Source of the DNA: Rhytidiadelphus loreus
Lineage: Eukaryota; Streptophyta; Bryopsida; Hypnales; Hylocomiaceae
Length of the DNA: 64,000 bases
Assembly (NCBI GenBank): GCA_947034895.1
Contig: OX344763.1
Span: forward strand, 71,939,093-72,003,092
Direction: 5' to 3'
Each line of letters begins with the position of its first letter. Position 1 is the stretch's first letter. This document shows positions 1-11,502 of the stretch, one piece after another. Position numbers and translations under genes: made by a program. The notes under the pieces were generated by a model. The model did no database searches, was not told the origin of the DNA, and worked only from the letters and a program-made list of their open reading frames with translations.

Positions 1-400
1 TTTTCTTCATTGTGCTCGTAATGTGCAGGCATGTGGTCTTGAAGGCCAAACATTTTGTACAGTCGTGCATGAAATGGAGCCCTACATTGCACACATCTCT
101 TTCTGGTGACCATGTGTGGAATGAGACACACGGGGTGGTATAGATGGCCAAACACTATATTCAATATTTTGAAAGGTTTGGAGTCTCTCAAAATAATATT
201 GTCCATTTAGACCCTATACAATGAATTTTACTATTAGCCAGTTTAGGCGGGCAAACACTAAATTTGCTAGTTGTAATGTGCAATTTCCATTAAAATGAGA
301 GTCTCTTGAGTGATGGAATGTTGAATTAGATGTATATGTTTTAAGATAAATGTTTTGATTAATATAAATAAAGATTTTGCAATCTTCTAAACTCCAAGTC
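1..400 (-). repeat. 3' flank of left DUF7869 copy (inverted repeat arm)
   Basis: Positions about 161-400 match, in reverse complement, positions about 27739-27975 downstream of the right DUF7869 copy; shared landmarks are a GCCCGCCTAAACTGGCTA block and a GAGAGACTCCAAACCTCTC block. The match stops at the right copy where satellite DNA begins, so positions 1-160 probably continue the original element flank beyond the point where the right copy is cut. No gene is visible in it. Confidence 0.75.
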
Positions 401-480
401 ATGAGCTCCGCGGTTGGTTGTAAGGGGTTGTTCATCTCATTGAAGCGGTCCGGGTTCGATTCCCGTGGAATTCGTATGAA
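401..480 (+). repeat. tRNA-derived SINE-like head with Pol III B box
   Basis: A perfect B box, GGTTCGATTCC, lies at 453-463. About 50 bp upstream, GAGCTCCGCGGTTGGTTG (403-420) resembles the D-arm/A-box part of a tRNA (AGCTCAGTTGGTTAG type). The flanks GAGCTCC and GGAATTC can pair with one mismatch as an acceptor stem, and CGGG/CCCG forms most of a T stem. No convincing anticodon arm is visible, so a tRNA-derived SINE head or tRNA relic is more likely than a functional tRNA gene. It lies antisense in the 3' region of the left DUF7869 copy; its first part also survives in the right copy, so it was inserted before the copies separated. Confidence 0.55.
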
Positions 481-640
481 CACATGAGAGAAAAAACATG
501 ACTTGGTGTTGCTAAGTGAGCTTTGCAGGCAAGAAAATTGTAACAACCAACCGGCCCCGTATCCAAACTTGTGACAAGTGCTTAACACGTTAACATAATA
601 AATAGTGGTTATACCCACTACCCTTTTCTTCAATCGTATT

Positions 641-824
641 ACATTTCCAAATTGACTTTAGATAGATATGAAGCTAGTAAAATAACATGAAATATCCAGA
701 AAAGAGTATGTACAAACATGTAATAGTAAATATATTAATATAAATTTGAAGATTAAAACATAATCAATATCCAATATATCAATTTAACATACTATAACTA
801 ATTTCACAATAATATTCCACAAAA
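641..824. other. AT-rich 3' region, no gene seen
   Basis: Very AT-rich sequence directly downstream of the end of the left DUF7869 reading frame. It may be old 3' UTR. No open frame or recognisable site was seen. Confidence 0.5.
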
Positions 825-2769
825 TCAAATATACGAAGCCAAGCTCTGGTTGATGACTTCAATTTGAGCTGTAGGAATCTTGATCCTACATTCACGGGTA
901 CCTCTTCTGTTTTGGGACTTCCATGCTGTCATCAAAGCGTTTGTTTCTTCCCATAGCGGTGGTTCGGTTTCATCAACCTTCCAACGTAGACCTTTTTCAC
1001 TGTCCCATCCTGTATAGAAGTCACGAACATCTTGATTCCTTGATGTTGGACAAAAGAATTGAATGAGCACGCAATTCAGCTTCTCAGGATTACAGTTGGG
1101 ATCAGATAACGCCATTGCAATCCAAACCGGTCGACTGTTACCATCTACGGGTCGGATTGCAACAAAATAGCCTTCAAAGAGATCCCGACCCACCCCAAAG
1201 GATGGTTGTAGGCGTCCACGCAAAGGCCCAACATAGGCCTCATCTTCTCCAAACTATTCACGATCTTCACCATCATCATGTAACTAATCCTCTAGAGTTG
1301 CTTGAATTCAAGTAGTTGGCCAGAAACTGTCTTTTAAATTAGGAAAAGCAGGTAATGGTTCTTGCAACGCCACCTTCACATCACACTAGTAGTGTACCAA
1401 ATGCTCATAGCGTCTTCGATATTCTCTAGTAACGTCTGCATTGCACAACTTCTCCCAGTTTTTCACAAAGCCAGATATACCTTTCAAAATGTCATCCACT
1501 CCTCTCATTTCCTTCAACAAAATTGGCAACGGCTCTCCACAGGGCCACAAACTATGCCCCTCTGAATCTTCTTTCCACAACTTAATACCTCTACCATCCT
1601 CCCCTAACCAATCCACGTCAGTGCATAACAATTTGTACTTCATGACCGGACATCCCGTTGAATCTAGGTAGAACTTCACTTGTTGTGGTTTTGTGTGTCC
1701 AACAAGAGTCTCATCACCGTCCACAAATGCACCTGCAATGAATCCTTTGAAATCAGGCACCTCTTCTATGAGGTGAGAAATAGTAGAAATAGACTCCACG
1801 TCCATGAACGACTTCATCAACATCGGGATTGTTGGAAAGTTCTCCTTCTTCAATAGCATGCTCCATCTTCCGAACAACGCATCAATGTCGTCGTGTGTAT
1901 GATCCACAATCATGAAGTTGACATACACTTCACGGAAGATCTTGTTCGCAACAAGTAGAGACCAAAAACAAAAAACATATCTGTTTTTGTTGTCTCCAGT
2001 AGCATTGTCCATTTGCACATTGAGAATAGGTGGCCAAGGTGTCGCTGGAACGAAGTTCTCTGGTGGTGGAGGTAGAGATGAGTTGCACATCTCTGCACCC
2101 TTCAGCACCGTTGCCAATAAATTTGTCGACCCCGACCCTACAAACAACTGTCGAGAAGACAACTTTGGTGGCAATTCAAGATCCCGCAACAGCTTTGTCA
2201 TAGAGCCTATGGTATAGTTTGAATCATGGGGAAAGAGGTCCAATCCGTAATGAGCATAACGGACATCAGCATGACCATGTGCAATCATGCCAGTGACAGA
2301 CAAAGGCAACTTCATGAGGCCATCAAGGTCTTTACTTTTGTGAGAGAAGACTGGAAAAGCAGTTTTGGCATGATCCATCTTGTCGTGCATGATTGTAAGG
2401 CATTCATGCGGAAAATTATGCGACTGGTAGCGATTTGCGTAGTACAACTCCCTATGAGCACGAGCAATAGCAAGATGCTTGTCCAACCTAATGGACCACT
2501 TCATAGCAGTTTGAGATCCAGCAAGAGCACCCTTCCTGAGCTCTTTCAATTTGTCACAAGTAGCGCATCGAGCAAAATTGTCTCCTGGCTTCTTTACTTC
2601 ATACTCTGAGAACCTTGAAGATCGAATCTTGCTCAAGCTTGAAATTCGTATTCCAGAGACGACGCGGAAGTCCTTCACATACATGAATGTCAACATTCAC
2701 TTCATCGGGAATTTGGTATTCGCTATCTGAGAAGTCCATATTGTCGTCCGCTAACAAATCGGAATCCAT
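825..2769 (-). pseudogene. DUF7869-family gene, broken left copy
   Basis: This is a decayed relative of the gene at 25438-27738. The original ATG is at 2769-2767. After about 41 codons, a deletion at 2642-2646 (892 bp missing compared with the right copy) joins the start to the middle of the gene out of frame. The middle part is open from about 2640 to 1389 and carries the CATCDK zinc-ribbon-like motif, QMDNATGDNKNRY and DHTHDDIDALFGRW. Four in-frame stops follow (TAG 1388-1386, TGA 1310-1308, TAG 1286-1284, TAG 1256-1254), although the frame between them still reads as protein of the family. The C-terminal segment, lost from the right copy, is open at 1253-825 (SRPVWIAMAL, FYTGWDSEKGLRW, LMTAWKS). 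By eye, about nine residues in ten match the right copy over the shared part. DUF7869 has no established function that I can state; a transposase-like origin is possible but unproven. It cannot give a full product. Confidence 0.85.
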
Positions 2770-3178
2770 AATAACTACAAATCAAAGAAGATATTACTTT
2801 GTTAGGGAAGAGGCAAACTCCGAGTTCCACAAGGTGCTTGAAAAAAAAAATGAACATATGTTTGTAAGAGCTAATTTAGTAGATCAAATTGAAGAAATAT
2901 TTCTCCGTCTGCAATTTAGGTCGGTAAGAGCTGAATTGTAAAGGTGCTAATTAAATTACTACAATCATACTATGTGATGTTTACGGACATTTAGTAAATC
3001 CAATCGTAATTTGATTAGGGTTCTTGCAGGTTAGTTAGTACTAAACTAGAAGCAAAAGAAATTCATTGGAGATCAATTGCAACTGAGCTCCACGTGAAAT
3101 ACATATGAGGAAAATAATTTGATTTACTGAAAAAGGTATAATCTACAATATGCGTGGTCAATTCGTCCTTTGTAGGTT

Positions 3179-3998
3179 GTGCATTTCAGGTCGCTACAAC
3201 CTGAACTGCACATTAAATATTTCACTAATTCTGTCAGGTTCAAGACAAATATATAAAAGATTACAACTTACATGGAATACAATACTAAATAAAACTCTCG
3301 GAAATTTGACCTGATTATCAAAATAAAAAAAGTAATCCTGTTGCCTAATATTTGTCAAATAGATCCACAACTCCAAGGACTCAAGATTCTCAAATTGAGA
3401 TTTTCAATTCAGGTGGTTGCGACCTGAATTGTATAGTCCACCATTTAATTTGCTATATAATTTTTTTGATGAATCACGAATTCAATTCGGTTACTTCTAT
3501 GATGTACGGAGATGCAAAATGTCTATACATATCCAATGCCAATGCATCCACATCCGCTCATTATATGTTGACTTGAATTTTTTTTAGTTTGAAATTATAT
3601 ATTAGAAGGCTGTGCATTTCAGGTTGATACCACCTGATTTGCACACTAAGTCCTAAAAAAGTCTATGACAATTAGGAAATGAAAATGATAGAGTGTATAT
3701 AATGAGGACTTCAATGTTCCACACTAGGTGTCACAATTCAGGGTGATACGAGCTGATCTGCACAACTCTAAACCAAACATACGGTACTTCCAGAAAAGGA
3801 AGTTAAAAAACTACAATCTATGAAGACAACAATGTTCAATACAAGGTATGACAATTCAGGTTGATACGAGCTGATCTGCTCAACCAACCAAACAATAACA
3901 CAATATTTTTCTTTACATGCACATATTTAGGATGCCCAAGTATCAATATTATTTTATATACATTTCGAATTCAGATCATTGCGACCTAAACTACACAA
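3179..3998. repeat. Cluster of six eroded ~33-bp palindromes
   Basis: Copies lie at 3179-3211, 3404-3432, 3612-3644, 3729-3764, 3848-3880 and 3964-3998. Each keeps the pattern TGCAxTTCAGGT, a few bases, then ACCTGAACTGCA or a close variant. Start-to-start spacings are about 225, 208, 117, 119 and 116 bp, which suggests a unit of about 115 bp with some copies missing. The arms are less well matched here than at 18541-18579 or 24201-24239, in keeping with the decayed state of the gene. Confidence 0.8.
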
Positions 3999-4880
3999 TT
4001 GACAATTAATTTTAGAATGACCCCGGGTTTTGCGGCGGCAAATGCGGGATCCTAATGAAAATCACAGTCTTTGGGATAAGGCAATATGTCCAAAAAATCA
4101 AATCATAGGAGTACCGGCCAATAACCGGGGACGGAAATTTGGCCTTCATTCCAATGGACCAAGGATTCACGATCTTCATGACCAATTCAATTGGTCATTT
4201 CTTGAAAGTTGTACTTCAAATGGAGTCAAGTTCTATATAATTCTAGGACTTGGGCATGAAAGTCCAGGACAGAGTGCGCTGGAAGTCTGAAGTCCAAAAA
4301 CTAAAGTCCGACAGAGCGCGCTGGTTGTCCGAGAGCGAACACTGAAGCCCGACAGAGATCATTCTGGTTCAACAAATCACACTCATACTTACAGCTTTCT
4401 CACTCTAATTCGTATTGATAAGCGTAAGAATGTTTACAGTGCACCAATCCCACACTAGATTATACACGTCGAGATGCACGAAGTAGATTACATACGGTAG
4501 GTTCAATAGAACTATCACCTGCAAGCAAGACACGCCTTCAAAAATATCACTGCGATCCCAAAACAAGAACAACGTCGTAATCCACAATAACAGCGTAGGT
4601 AGCTCCACCTGCATTGGCTTGACCTTGGAATGTAATGCAGCTTATCTTCAGGGCCCAAAAGTCATCGCCGGCAAGTTAGCTAAACCACTCCGGCATGCCC
4701 AGCTAGTCCAACCCACACTCATCAAGCAAAAGATTGGAAAGCAATCCAGTACTATGAGAATGCTCGCACAAGCCACGCCACCTGCCGTCTTTGGATCTCT
4801 CTCTCTCCACAAGGGACAATGCACAACGTACAGACGCAAAGTTTGCCATAGATCGAGACTTCGAAAGTAAAGCAAGTTAG
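3999..4880. other. Non-coding stretch with short minisatellite
   Basis: Short frames are open on both strands but none has a recognisable motif, and they overlap each other. The only structure seen is a three-unit repeat at 4268-4357 (listed separately). It is probably part of the leader or upstream region of the left DUF7869 copy. Confidence 0.4.
4268..4357 (+). repeat. Minisatellite, three ~42-bp units
   Basis: The motif GACAGAG, twice followed by a GCGCTGG-type sequence, recurs at about 4268, 4310 and 4351, a period near 42 bp, with substitutions between units. Confidence 0.6.
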
Positions 4881-5350
4881 CTAGCTAGGGGTAAACCTTG
4901 CAAGCGCCTTGGAGTGATACATGGCCAATTATGCAGAAATCAGTTGGTAAGAGCAGCCCCAACCCAACTGTAACAGCACAAGCAAAACATCACTTGCGCA
5001 ATGGCAGTCGAAGTGCAAAGGAGGACGCCCAGGACCGGATCGCGAGGGTCTGAGAGACTTCTTGGCGGGAGAGACGACGCGCCAAAAAAAATTCCAGATT
5101 TTCAATTCTTGAAATTTCCTTGATAGGAAAGCGGAGCTGGATTTGCGCCAAAGAATATGCTTGGTCCCGCCACCACCGTTCCAAAAATATTACAATGCTA
5201 GATTTTTGGGGACCAGATTCTCTTCGAGGAATTTGAAGCAACTTGCTCGCCAAAATTTCCTCAAGATTATGCTTCCGCCAGCCTGCGGTGTCTGTCAGAG
5301 AGATTCTGGAAGTGCCCGTTTTGTGAGAGATTTTGCAGTATCGTTGGGAG
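4880..5350 (-). promoter_or_regulatory. Promoter-like GC-richer block of left DUF7869 copy
   Basis: Read on the minus strand, this block contains GGCGCGTCGTCTCTCCCGCCAA followed by GTCTCTCAGACCCTCGCG, closely resembling the plus strand at about 23725-23765 upstream of the right DUF7869 copy; a GGTGGGAC block is also shared. TTTGGCGC and TCCCGCCAA resemble E2F/DP sites. The local base composition is richer in GC than the surroundings. The match in the correct relative orientation upstream of both copies is the reason to call it a promoter or first-exon region. Confidence 0.5.
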
Positions 5351-5379
5351 TGCCAGGACCGGTGACGAGCATCTTTTAA

Positions 5380-6149
5380 ATTACGATTTTTTCATTTCTG
5401 ATTTTTCTTGTTTCTGAATATGCTTGAATATGCTTGTGTTGATCTTCTTGCTTGGAGTTTCCCTCAGAATTCTGCTAAGGTTTAGTGTTTTTGTTCAAAG
5501 TATGAGAAAAAAGCCATCGGAAAAGGTCTACCTTGGAAAATCCTACCTTGAAAAATTTTCACGTTGCTGTGTCATCTTCTTTTTGCTTTGGGTTGAGTTT
5601 ATAAATTTCCGTTATTGAGAGCCTTTGTTCAAGAGCTGTCTTTTCTAGAGAGATTTTACAAGTACTTTTTGAGTTTGGTATGTTCCTGCTTACTATTGGG
5701 AGCTTGCTGTATGCGAATCTGTTGCTAGGTTAATTTGTCATATTTTCTTCCTCTTCGGAGAGTATGAGGTGCCATGAGTGTCGTGAGAATTTTGTTTCTG
5801 TTGCGTAGTCATTCATTACCTCTTCATTTGAGCAACAGAGAAGATATAATATAGAATTTCATCCCATATTGACCACCGCTTAAGCAAGGATTTCCAATTC
5901 CATCCCCCCCATTTCATTTCCTTCCTTGATCCACTGCCCCATTAATTTTAATGGAATGGCTTTGTATAAGTAGAATTGATGTTTCCCTTACAACTTCAAG
6001 AATGTGCCCAATATAATGAGAATGATGGTGGATTTCTTCTTTGAAAGATGGAAAAAAGATATTCTTGGATTTTGTTTAAGTAGACCACAGCATGCAAGAT
6101 TCAATCCATATGAGCATTTCAAGTAAAAGATTGAGACTTCTCTAACTAT
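5380..6149. other. T-rich intergenic DNA, no gene seen
   Basis: Short plus-strand frames occur but show low-complexity hydrophobic composition without motifs. The sequence grades into diverged satellite at about 6100-6200. Confidence 0.4.
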
Positions 6150-9100
6150 CTGGTGGTCACTTTGAATGACCTCATACGTGAAACTAAAAATTGTTGCATG
6201 AACCTAGCACTGTACTTTAATGTCCAAAAAAATGTAATCTAATGAATTTCATGTAAAAGAAAATAGAAAACATGTCGTGCAAGTTGCAATTATTCATAAA
6301 GTCACGAATTCAAAAACATTTGCAATAGGTGTTCACTTAGAATGATAACCAAACGTGAAAGTAAAATTTGCGGAAGGAACTTAGTCCTGTACTTTAATGT
6401 CCAAAAAAATATAATCTCATGAAATTCACTTAAAAGAAAATGGAAAACATGTCGTGCAAGTTGCAATTATTCATAAAGTCACGAATTCAAAAACATTTGC
6501 AATACGTGGTCACTTAGAATGATTACCAAACGTGAAAGTAAAATTTGCGGTAGGAACTAAGCCCTGTACTTTAATGTCCAAAAAAATGTAATCTCATGCA
6601 ATTCACGTAAAAGAAAATGGAAAACATGTCGTGCAAGTTGCAATTATTCATAAAGTCACGAATTCAAAAACATATGCAATAGGTGGTCAATTAGAATGAT
6701 TACCAACCGTGAAAGTAAAATTTGCGGTAGGAACTAAGCCCTGTACTTTAATGTCCAAAAAAATGAAATCTCATGCAATTCACGTAAAAGAAAACGGGAA
6801 ACATGTCGTGCAAGTTGCAATTATTCATAAAGTCACGAATTCAAAAACATTTGCAATAGGTGGTCACTCAGAATGATTACCAACCGTGAAAGTAAAATTT
6901 GCGGTAAGAACTTAGCCCTGTACTTTAATGTCCAAAAAAATGTAATCTCATGAAATTTACTTAAAAAGAAAAGGAAAACATTTTGTGCAAGTTCAATTAT
7001 TCATAAAGTCACGAATTCAAAAACATTTGCAATAGGTGGTCACTTAGAATGATTGCCAAATGTGAAAGTTTAATTTGAGGTAGGAAGTTAGCCCTGTACT
7101 TTAATGTCCAAAAAAATATAATCTCATGAAATTCACTTAAAAGAAAAGGGGAAACATGTCGTGCAAGTTGCAATTATTCATAAAGTCACGAATTCAAAAA
7201 CATTTGCAATAGGTGGTCACTTAGAATGATTTCCAAACGTGAAAGTTTAATTTGAGGTAGGAAGTTAGCCCTTTCCTTTAATGTCCAAAAAAATATAATC
7301 TCATGAAATTCACTTAAAAGAAAAGGGGAAACATGTCGTGCAAGTTGCAATTATTCATAAAGTCACAAATTCAAAAACATTTGCAATAGGTGGTCACTTA
7401 GAATGATTACCAAACGTGAAAAAAAAATTTGCAGTAGGAAGTTAACCCTGTACTTTAATGTCCAAAAAAATGTAATCTCATGAAATTCACTGAAAAAAAA
7501 ATTGAAAACATTTTGTGCAGGTTGGAATTATTCATAAAGCCACAAATTAGAAGAAAATTGCAATTCCTGAGCACTTTATATGACCTTGCACTTCAAATAA
7601 AAATTGGAGCCTTAACCTAGTCCTTTACTTTAATGTCCAAAAAAATGTAATCTCATGCAATTCACGTAAAAGAAAATGGGAAACATGTCGTGCAAGTTGC
7701 AATTATTCATAAAGTCACAAATTCAAAAACATTTGCAATAGGTGGTCACTTAGAATGATTACCAAACGTGAATGTAGAATTTGCAGTAGGAAGTTAGCCC
7801 TGTACTTTAATGTCCAAAAAAATGTAATCTCATGAAATTCACTTAAAAAGAAATGGAAAATATTTTGTGCAAGTTGCAATTATTCATAAAGTCACGACTT
7901 AGAAAATAATTGCAATTCGTGATCTCATTAAATGACCTTGCACGTGAAAGTAAAAATTGGAGCCTTAACCAAGCCCTTTCCTTTAATGTCCAAAAAAATA
8001 TAATCTCATGCAATTCACGTAAAAGAAAATGGGAAACATGTCGTGCAAGTTGCAATTATTCATAAAGTCACAAATTCAAAAACATTTGCAATAGGTGGTC
8101 ACTTAGAATGATTACGAAACGTGAAAGTAAAATTTGCGGTAGGAACTTAGCCTTGTACTTGAATGTCCAAAAAAATGTAATCTCATGAAATTTACTTAAA
8201 AAGAAATGGGAGACATTTTGTGCAAGTTGCAATTATTCATAAAGTCACGAATTAGAAAAAAATTGCAATTCGTGATCACTTTAAATGACCTTGCACGTGA
8301 AAGTAGAAATTGGAGCCTTAACCAAGCCCTTTCCTTTAATGTCGAAAAAAATATAATCTCATGCAATTCACGTAAAAGAAAATGGGAAACATGTCGTGCA
8401 AGTTGCAATTATTCATAAAGTCACGAATTCAAAAACATTTGCAATAGGTGGTCACTTAGAATGATTACGAAACGTGAATGTAGAATTTGCAGTAGGAAGT
8501 TAGCCCTGTACTTTAATGTCCAAAAAAATATAATCTCATGAAATTCACTTAAAAAGAAATGGAAAATATTTTGTGCAAGTTGCAATTACTCATAAAGTCA
8601 CGAATTAGAAAAAAATTGCAATAAGTGGTTAGTAAGAATGATTTCCAAACTTGAAAGTAAAATTTGCAGTAGGAACTTAGCCTTGTACTTTAATGTCCAA
8701 AAAAATGTAATCTCATGAAATTTACTTAAAAAGAAATGGGAGACATTTTGTGCAAGTTGCAATTATTCATAAAGTCATGAATTAGAAAAAAATTGCAATT
8801 CGTGATCACTTTAAATGACCTTGCACGTGAAAGTAGAAATTGGAGCCTTAACCAAGCCCTTTCCTTTAATGTCGAAAAAAATGTAATCTCATGCAATTCA
8901 CGTAAAAGAAAATGGGAAACATGTCGTGCAAGTTGCAATTATTCATAAAGTCACGAATTCAAAAACATTTGCAATAGGTGGTCACTTAGAATGATTACGA
9001 AACGTGAAAGTAAAATTTGCGGTAGGAACTTAGCCTTGTACTTTAATGTCCAAAAAAATGTAATCTCATGAAATTTACTTAAAAAGAAATGGGAGACATT

Positions 9101-10995
9101 TTGTGCAAGTTGCAATTATTCATAAAGTCACGAATTAGAAAAAAATTGCAATTCGTGATCACTTTAAATGACCTTGCACGTGAAAGTAGAAATTGGAGCC
9201 TTAACCAAGCCCTTTCCTTTAATGTCGAAAAAAATGTAATCTCATGCAATTCACGTAAAAGAAAATGGGAAACATGTCGTGCAAGTTGCAATTATTCATA
9301 AAGTCACAAATTCAAAAACATTTGCAATAGGTGGTCACTTAGAATGATTACCAAACGTGAAAGTAAAATTTGCGGTAGGAACTTAGCCTTGTACTTTAAT
9401 GTCCAAAAAAATGTAATCTCATGAAATTTACTTAAAAAGAAATGGGAGACATTTTGTGCAAGTTGCAATTATTCATAAAGTCACGAATTAGAAAAAAATT
9501 GCAATTCGTGATCACTTTAAATGACCTTGCACGTGAAAGTAGAAATTGGAGCCTTAACCAAGCCCTTTCCTTTAATGTCGAAAAAAATGTAATCTCATGC
9601 AATTCACGTAAAAGAAAATGGGAAACATGTCGTGCAAGTTGCAATTATTCATAAAGTCACGAATTCAAAAACATTTGCAATAGGTGGTCACTTAGAATGA
9701 TTACGAAACATGAATGTAGAATTTGCAGTAGGAAGTTAGCCCTGTACTTTAATGTCCAAAAAAATATAATCTCATGAAATTCACTTAAAAAGAAATGGAA
9801 AATATTTTGTGCAAGTTGCAATTACTCATAAAGTCACGAATTAGAACAAAATTGCAATAAGTGGTTAGTAAGAATGATTTCCAAACTTGAAAGTAAAATT
9901 TGCGGTAGGAACTTAGCCTTGTACTTTAATGTCCAAAAAGATGTAATCTCATGCAATTCACGTAAAAGAAAATGGGAAACATGTCGTGCAAGTTGCAATT
10001 ATTCATAAAGTCACGAATTCAAAAACATTTGCAATAGGTGGTCACTCAGAATGATTACCAACCGTGAAAGTAAAATTTGCGGAAGGAACTTAGCCCTGTA
10101 CTTTAATGTCCCAAAAGATATAATCTCATGCAATTCACGTAAAAGAAAATGGGAAACATGTCGTGCAAGTTGCAATTATTCATAAAGTCACGAATTCAAA
10201 AACATTTGCAATAGGTGTTCACTTAGAATGATAACCAAACGTGAAAGTAAAATTTGCGGAAGGAACTTAGCCCTGTACTTTAATGTCCCAAAAGATATAA
10301 TCTCATGCAATTCACGTAAAAGAAAATGGGAAACATGTCATGCAAGTTGCAATTATTCATAAAGTCACGAATTCAAAAACATTTGCAATAGGTGTTCACT
10401 TAGAATGATAACCAAACTTGAAAGTAAAATTTGCGGTAGGAACTTAGCCTTGTACTTTAATGTCCAAAAAGATGTAATCTCATGCAATTCACGTAAAAGA
10501 AAATGGGAAACATGTCGTGCAAGTTGCAATTATTCATAAAGTCACGAATTAGAATAAAATTGCAATAGGTGGTCAGTTAGAATGATTACCAAACGTGAAA
10601 GTAGAAACTACCGTAGGAACTTAGCCTTGTACTTTAGTGTCCAAAAAAATATAATCTCATGCAATTCACGTAAAAGAAAATGGGAAACATGTCGTGCAAG
10701 TTGCAATTATTCATAAAGTTACGAATTAGAAAAAAATTGCAATAAGTGGTTAGTAAGAATGATTACCAAACGTGAAAGTAAAATTTGCGGTAGGAACTTT
10801 GCCCTGTACTTTAATGGTCAAAGAAATGTAATCTCATGCAATTCACGTAAAAGAAAATGGGAAACATGTCGTGCAAGTTGCAATTATTCATAAAGTTACG
10901 AATTCAAAAACATTTGCAATAGGTGGTCACTTAGAATGATTACCAAACGTGAAAGTAAAATTTGCGGTAGGAACTTAGCCTTGTACTTTAAAGTC
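6150..10995 (+). repeat. 177-bp satellite, left block (about 27 monomers)
   Basis: Head-to-tail monomers of about 176-177 bp, marked by the recurring words GTGCAAGTTGCAATTATTC, ATAAAGTCACGAATT and GTACTTTAATGTCC plus a run of A. Monomers differ in the segment after CACGAATT: one type reads CAAAAACATTTGCAATAGGTGGTCAC, another reads AGAAAAAAATTGCAATTCGTGATCAC. Between 8196 and 9654 these two alternate as a 353-bp dimer. Early monomers (about 6150-6300) and those near 7490-7620 are the most diverged. Orientation is the same as in the large block at 27976-64000. Short frames of about 70 codons inside it are by-products of the repeat. Confidence 0.97.
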
Positions 10996-11502
10996 AATAA
11001 ACATCATATTCATTAAAATGGGAGTTTTCCACTGAAATGAGAGTTTTAAGAAACACTACAATCCAAAAATTGAACAAGAATCTGTTGCTGTAAATATAAA
11101 TAAGCAATGCAATGTCATTTAAAACATGCATATAGTAACAATATGACTGAATATCATGCATTAATTACATTTTAAATATCCATTTATTAGAAGGAGCCAA
11201 TGAATATACATATATATAATCTGTAAATGTACAATCACAGTGAAATGCGACTTTGTACAGAAAAATGTACCATAATGGTGTTCCAGTTTACGAGTACGCA
11301 AAAAATTGGCAACCACCATTTTCAGTCTATTCAGTGAATTGGCAACCTTTGTGCTTGAACTACCAAATATCTCCATACCATTATTAGTCGTCAACTTAAA
11401 TCTAGTGAACTATATGAACAAGTGTCATGTGTGAGATTTCCTCTTCAGCTTTTCCAGCGCCTTCAAAATTTCCGGTCCTCTACTATATCCATTGTCCATC
11501 TT
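10996..11502. other. AT-rich spacer after the satellite, no gene seen
   Basis: The satellite stops in mid-monomer after GTACTTTAAAGTC. A short imperfect direct repeat (AAAATGGGAGTTTT, then AAATGAGAGTTTT) follows at about 11026-11052. The minus-strand frame at 11161-11394 has no recognised motif. The part next to 11503 may be 3' UTR of the minus-strand gene. Confidence 0.4.

Larger units (their letters stand above)
2770..5080 (-). other. Leader intron of the left DUF7869 copy (inferred)
   Basis: Upstream of the ATG, the minus strand reads TTTGTAG then TTATTATG, the same acceptor context as in the right copy (CTTGTAG, TTATTATG at 25426-25440). The stretch holds six palindromes (3179-3998) and no coding frame. 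The palindrome-free part 2780-3178 is AT-rich with nothing recognised. It probably runs back to a promoter and first exon near 4880-5350. The donor site was not identified. Confidence 0.5.

Noticed and set aside
401..480. Functional tRNA gene
   Set aside because: B box and partial stems are present, but no acceptable anticodon arm was found and the acceptor stem has a mismatch.
214..633. 139-codon minus-strand frame
   Set aside because: It runs through the SINE-like sequence and 3' flank, has no domain, and is not conserved in the right copy.
4619..4875. Overlapping frames on both strands near 4.6-4.9 kb
   Set aside because: Neither strand has recognisable motifs, and they overlap almost completely.
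5424..5618. 64-codon plus-strand hydrophobic frame
   Set aside because: T-rich sequence gives Leu/Phe-rich translations by chance; there is no splice or family support.
7843..9654. Repeated ~70-codon open frames on both strands
   Set aside because: They lie entirely within the 177-bp satellite, recur at the repeat period, and are open on both strands at once; they are by-products of the monomer.
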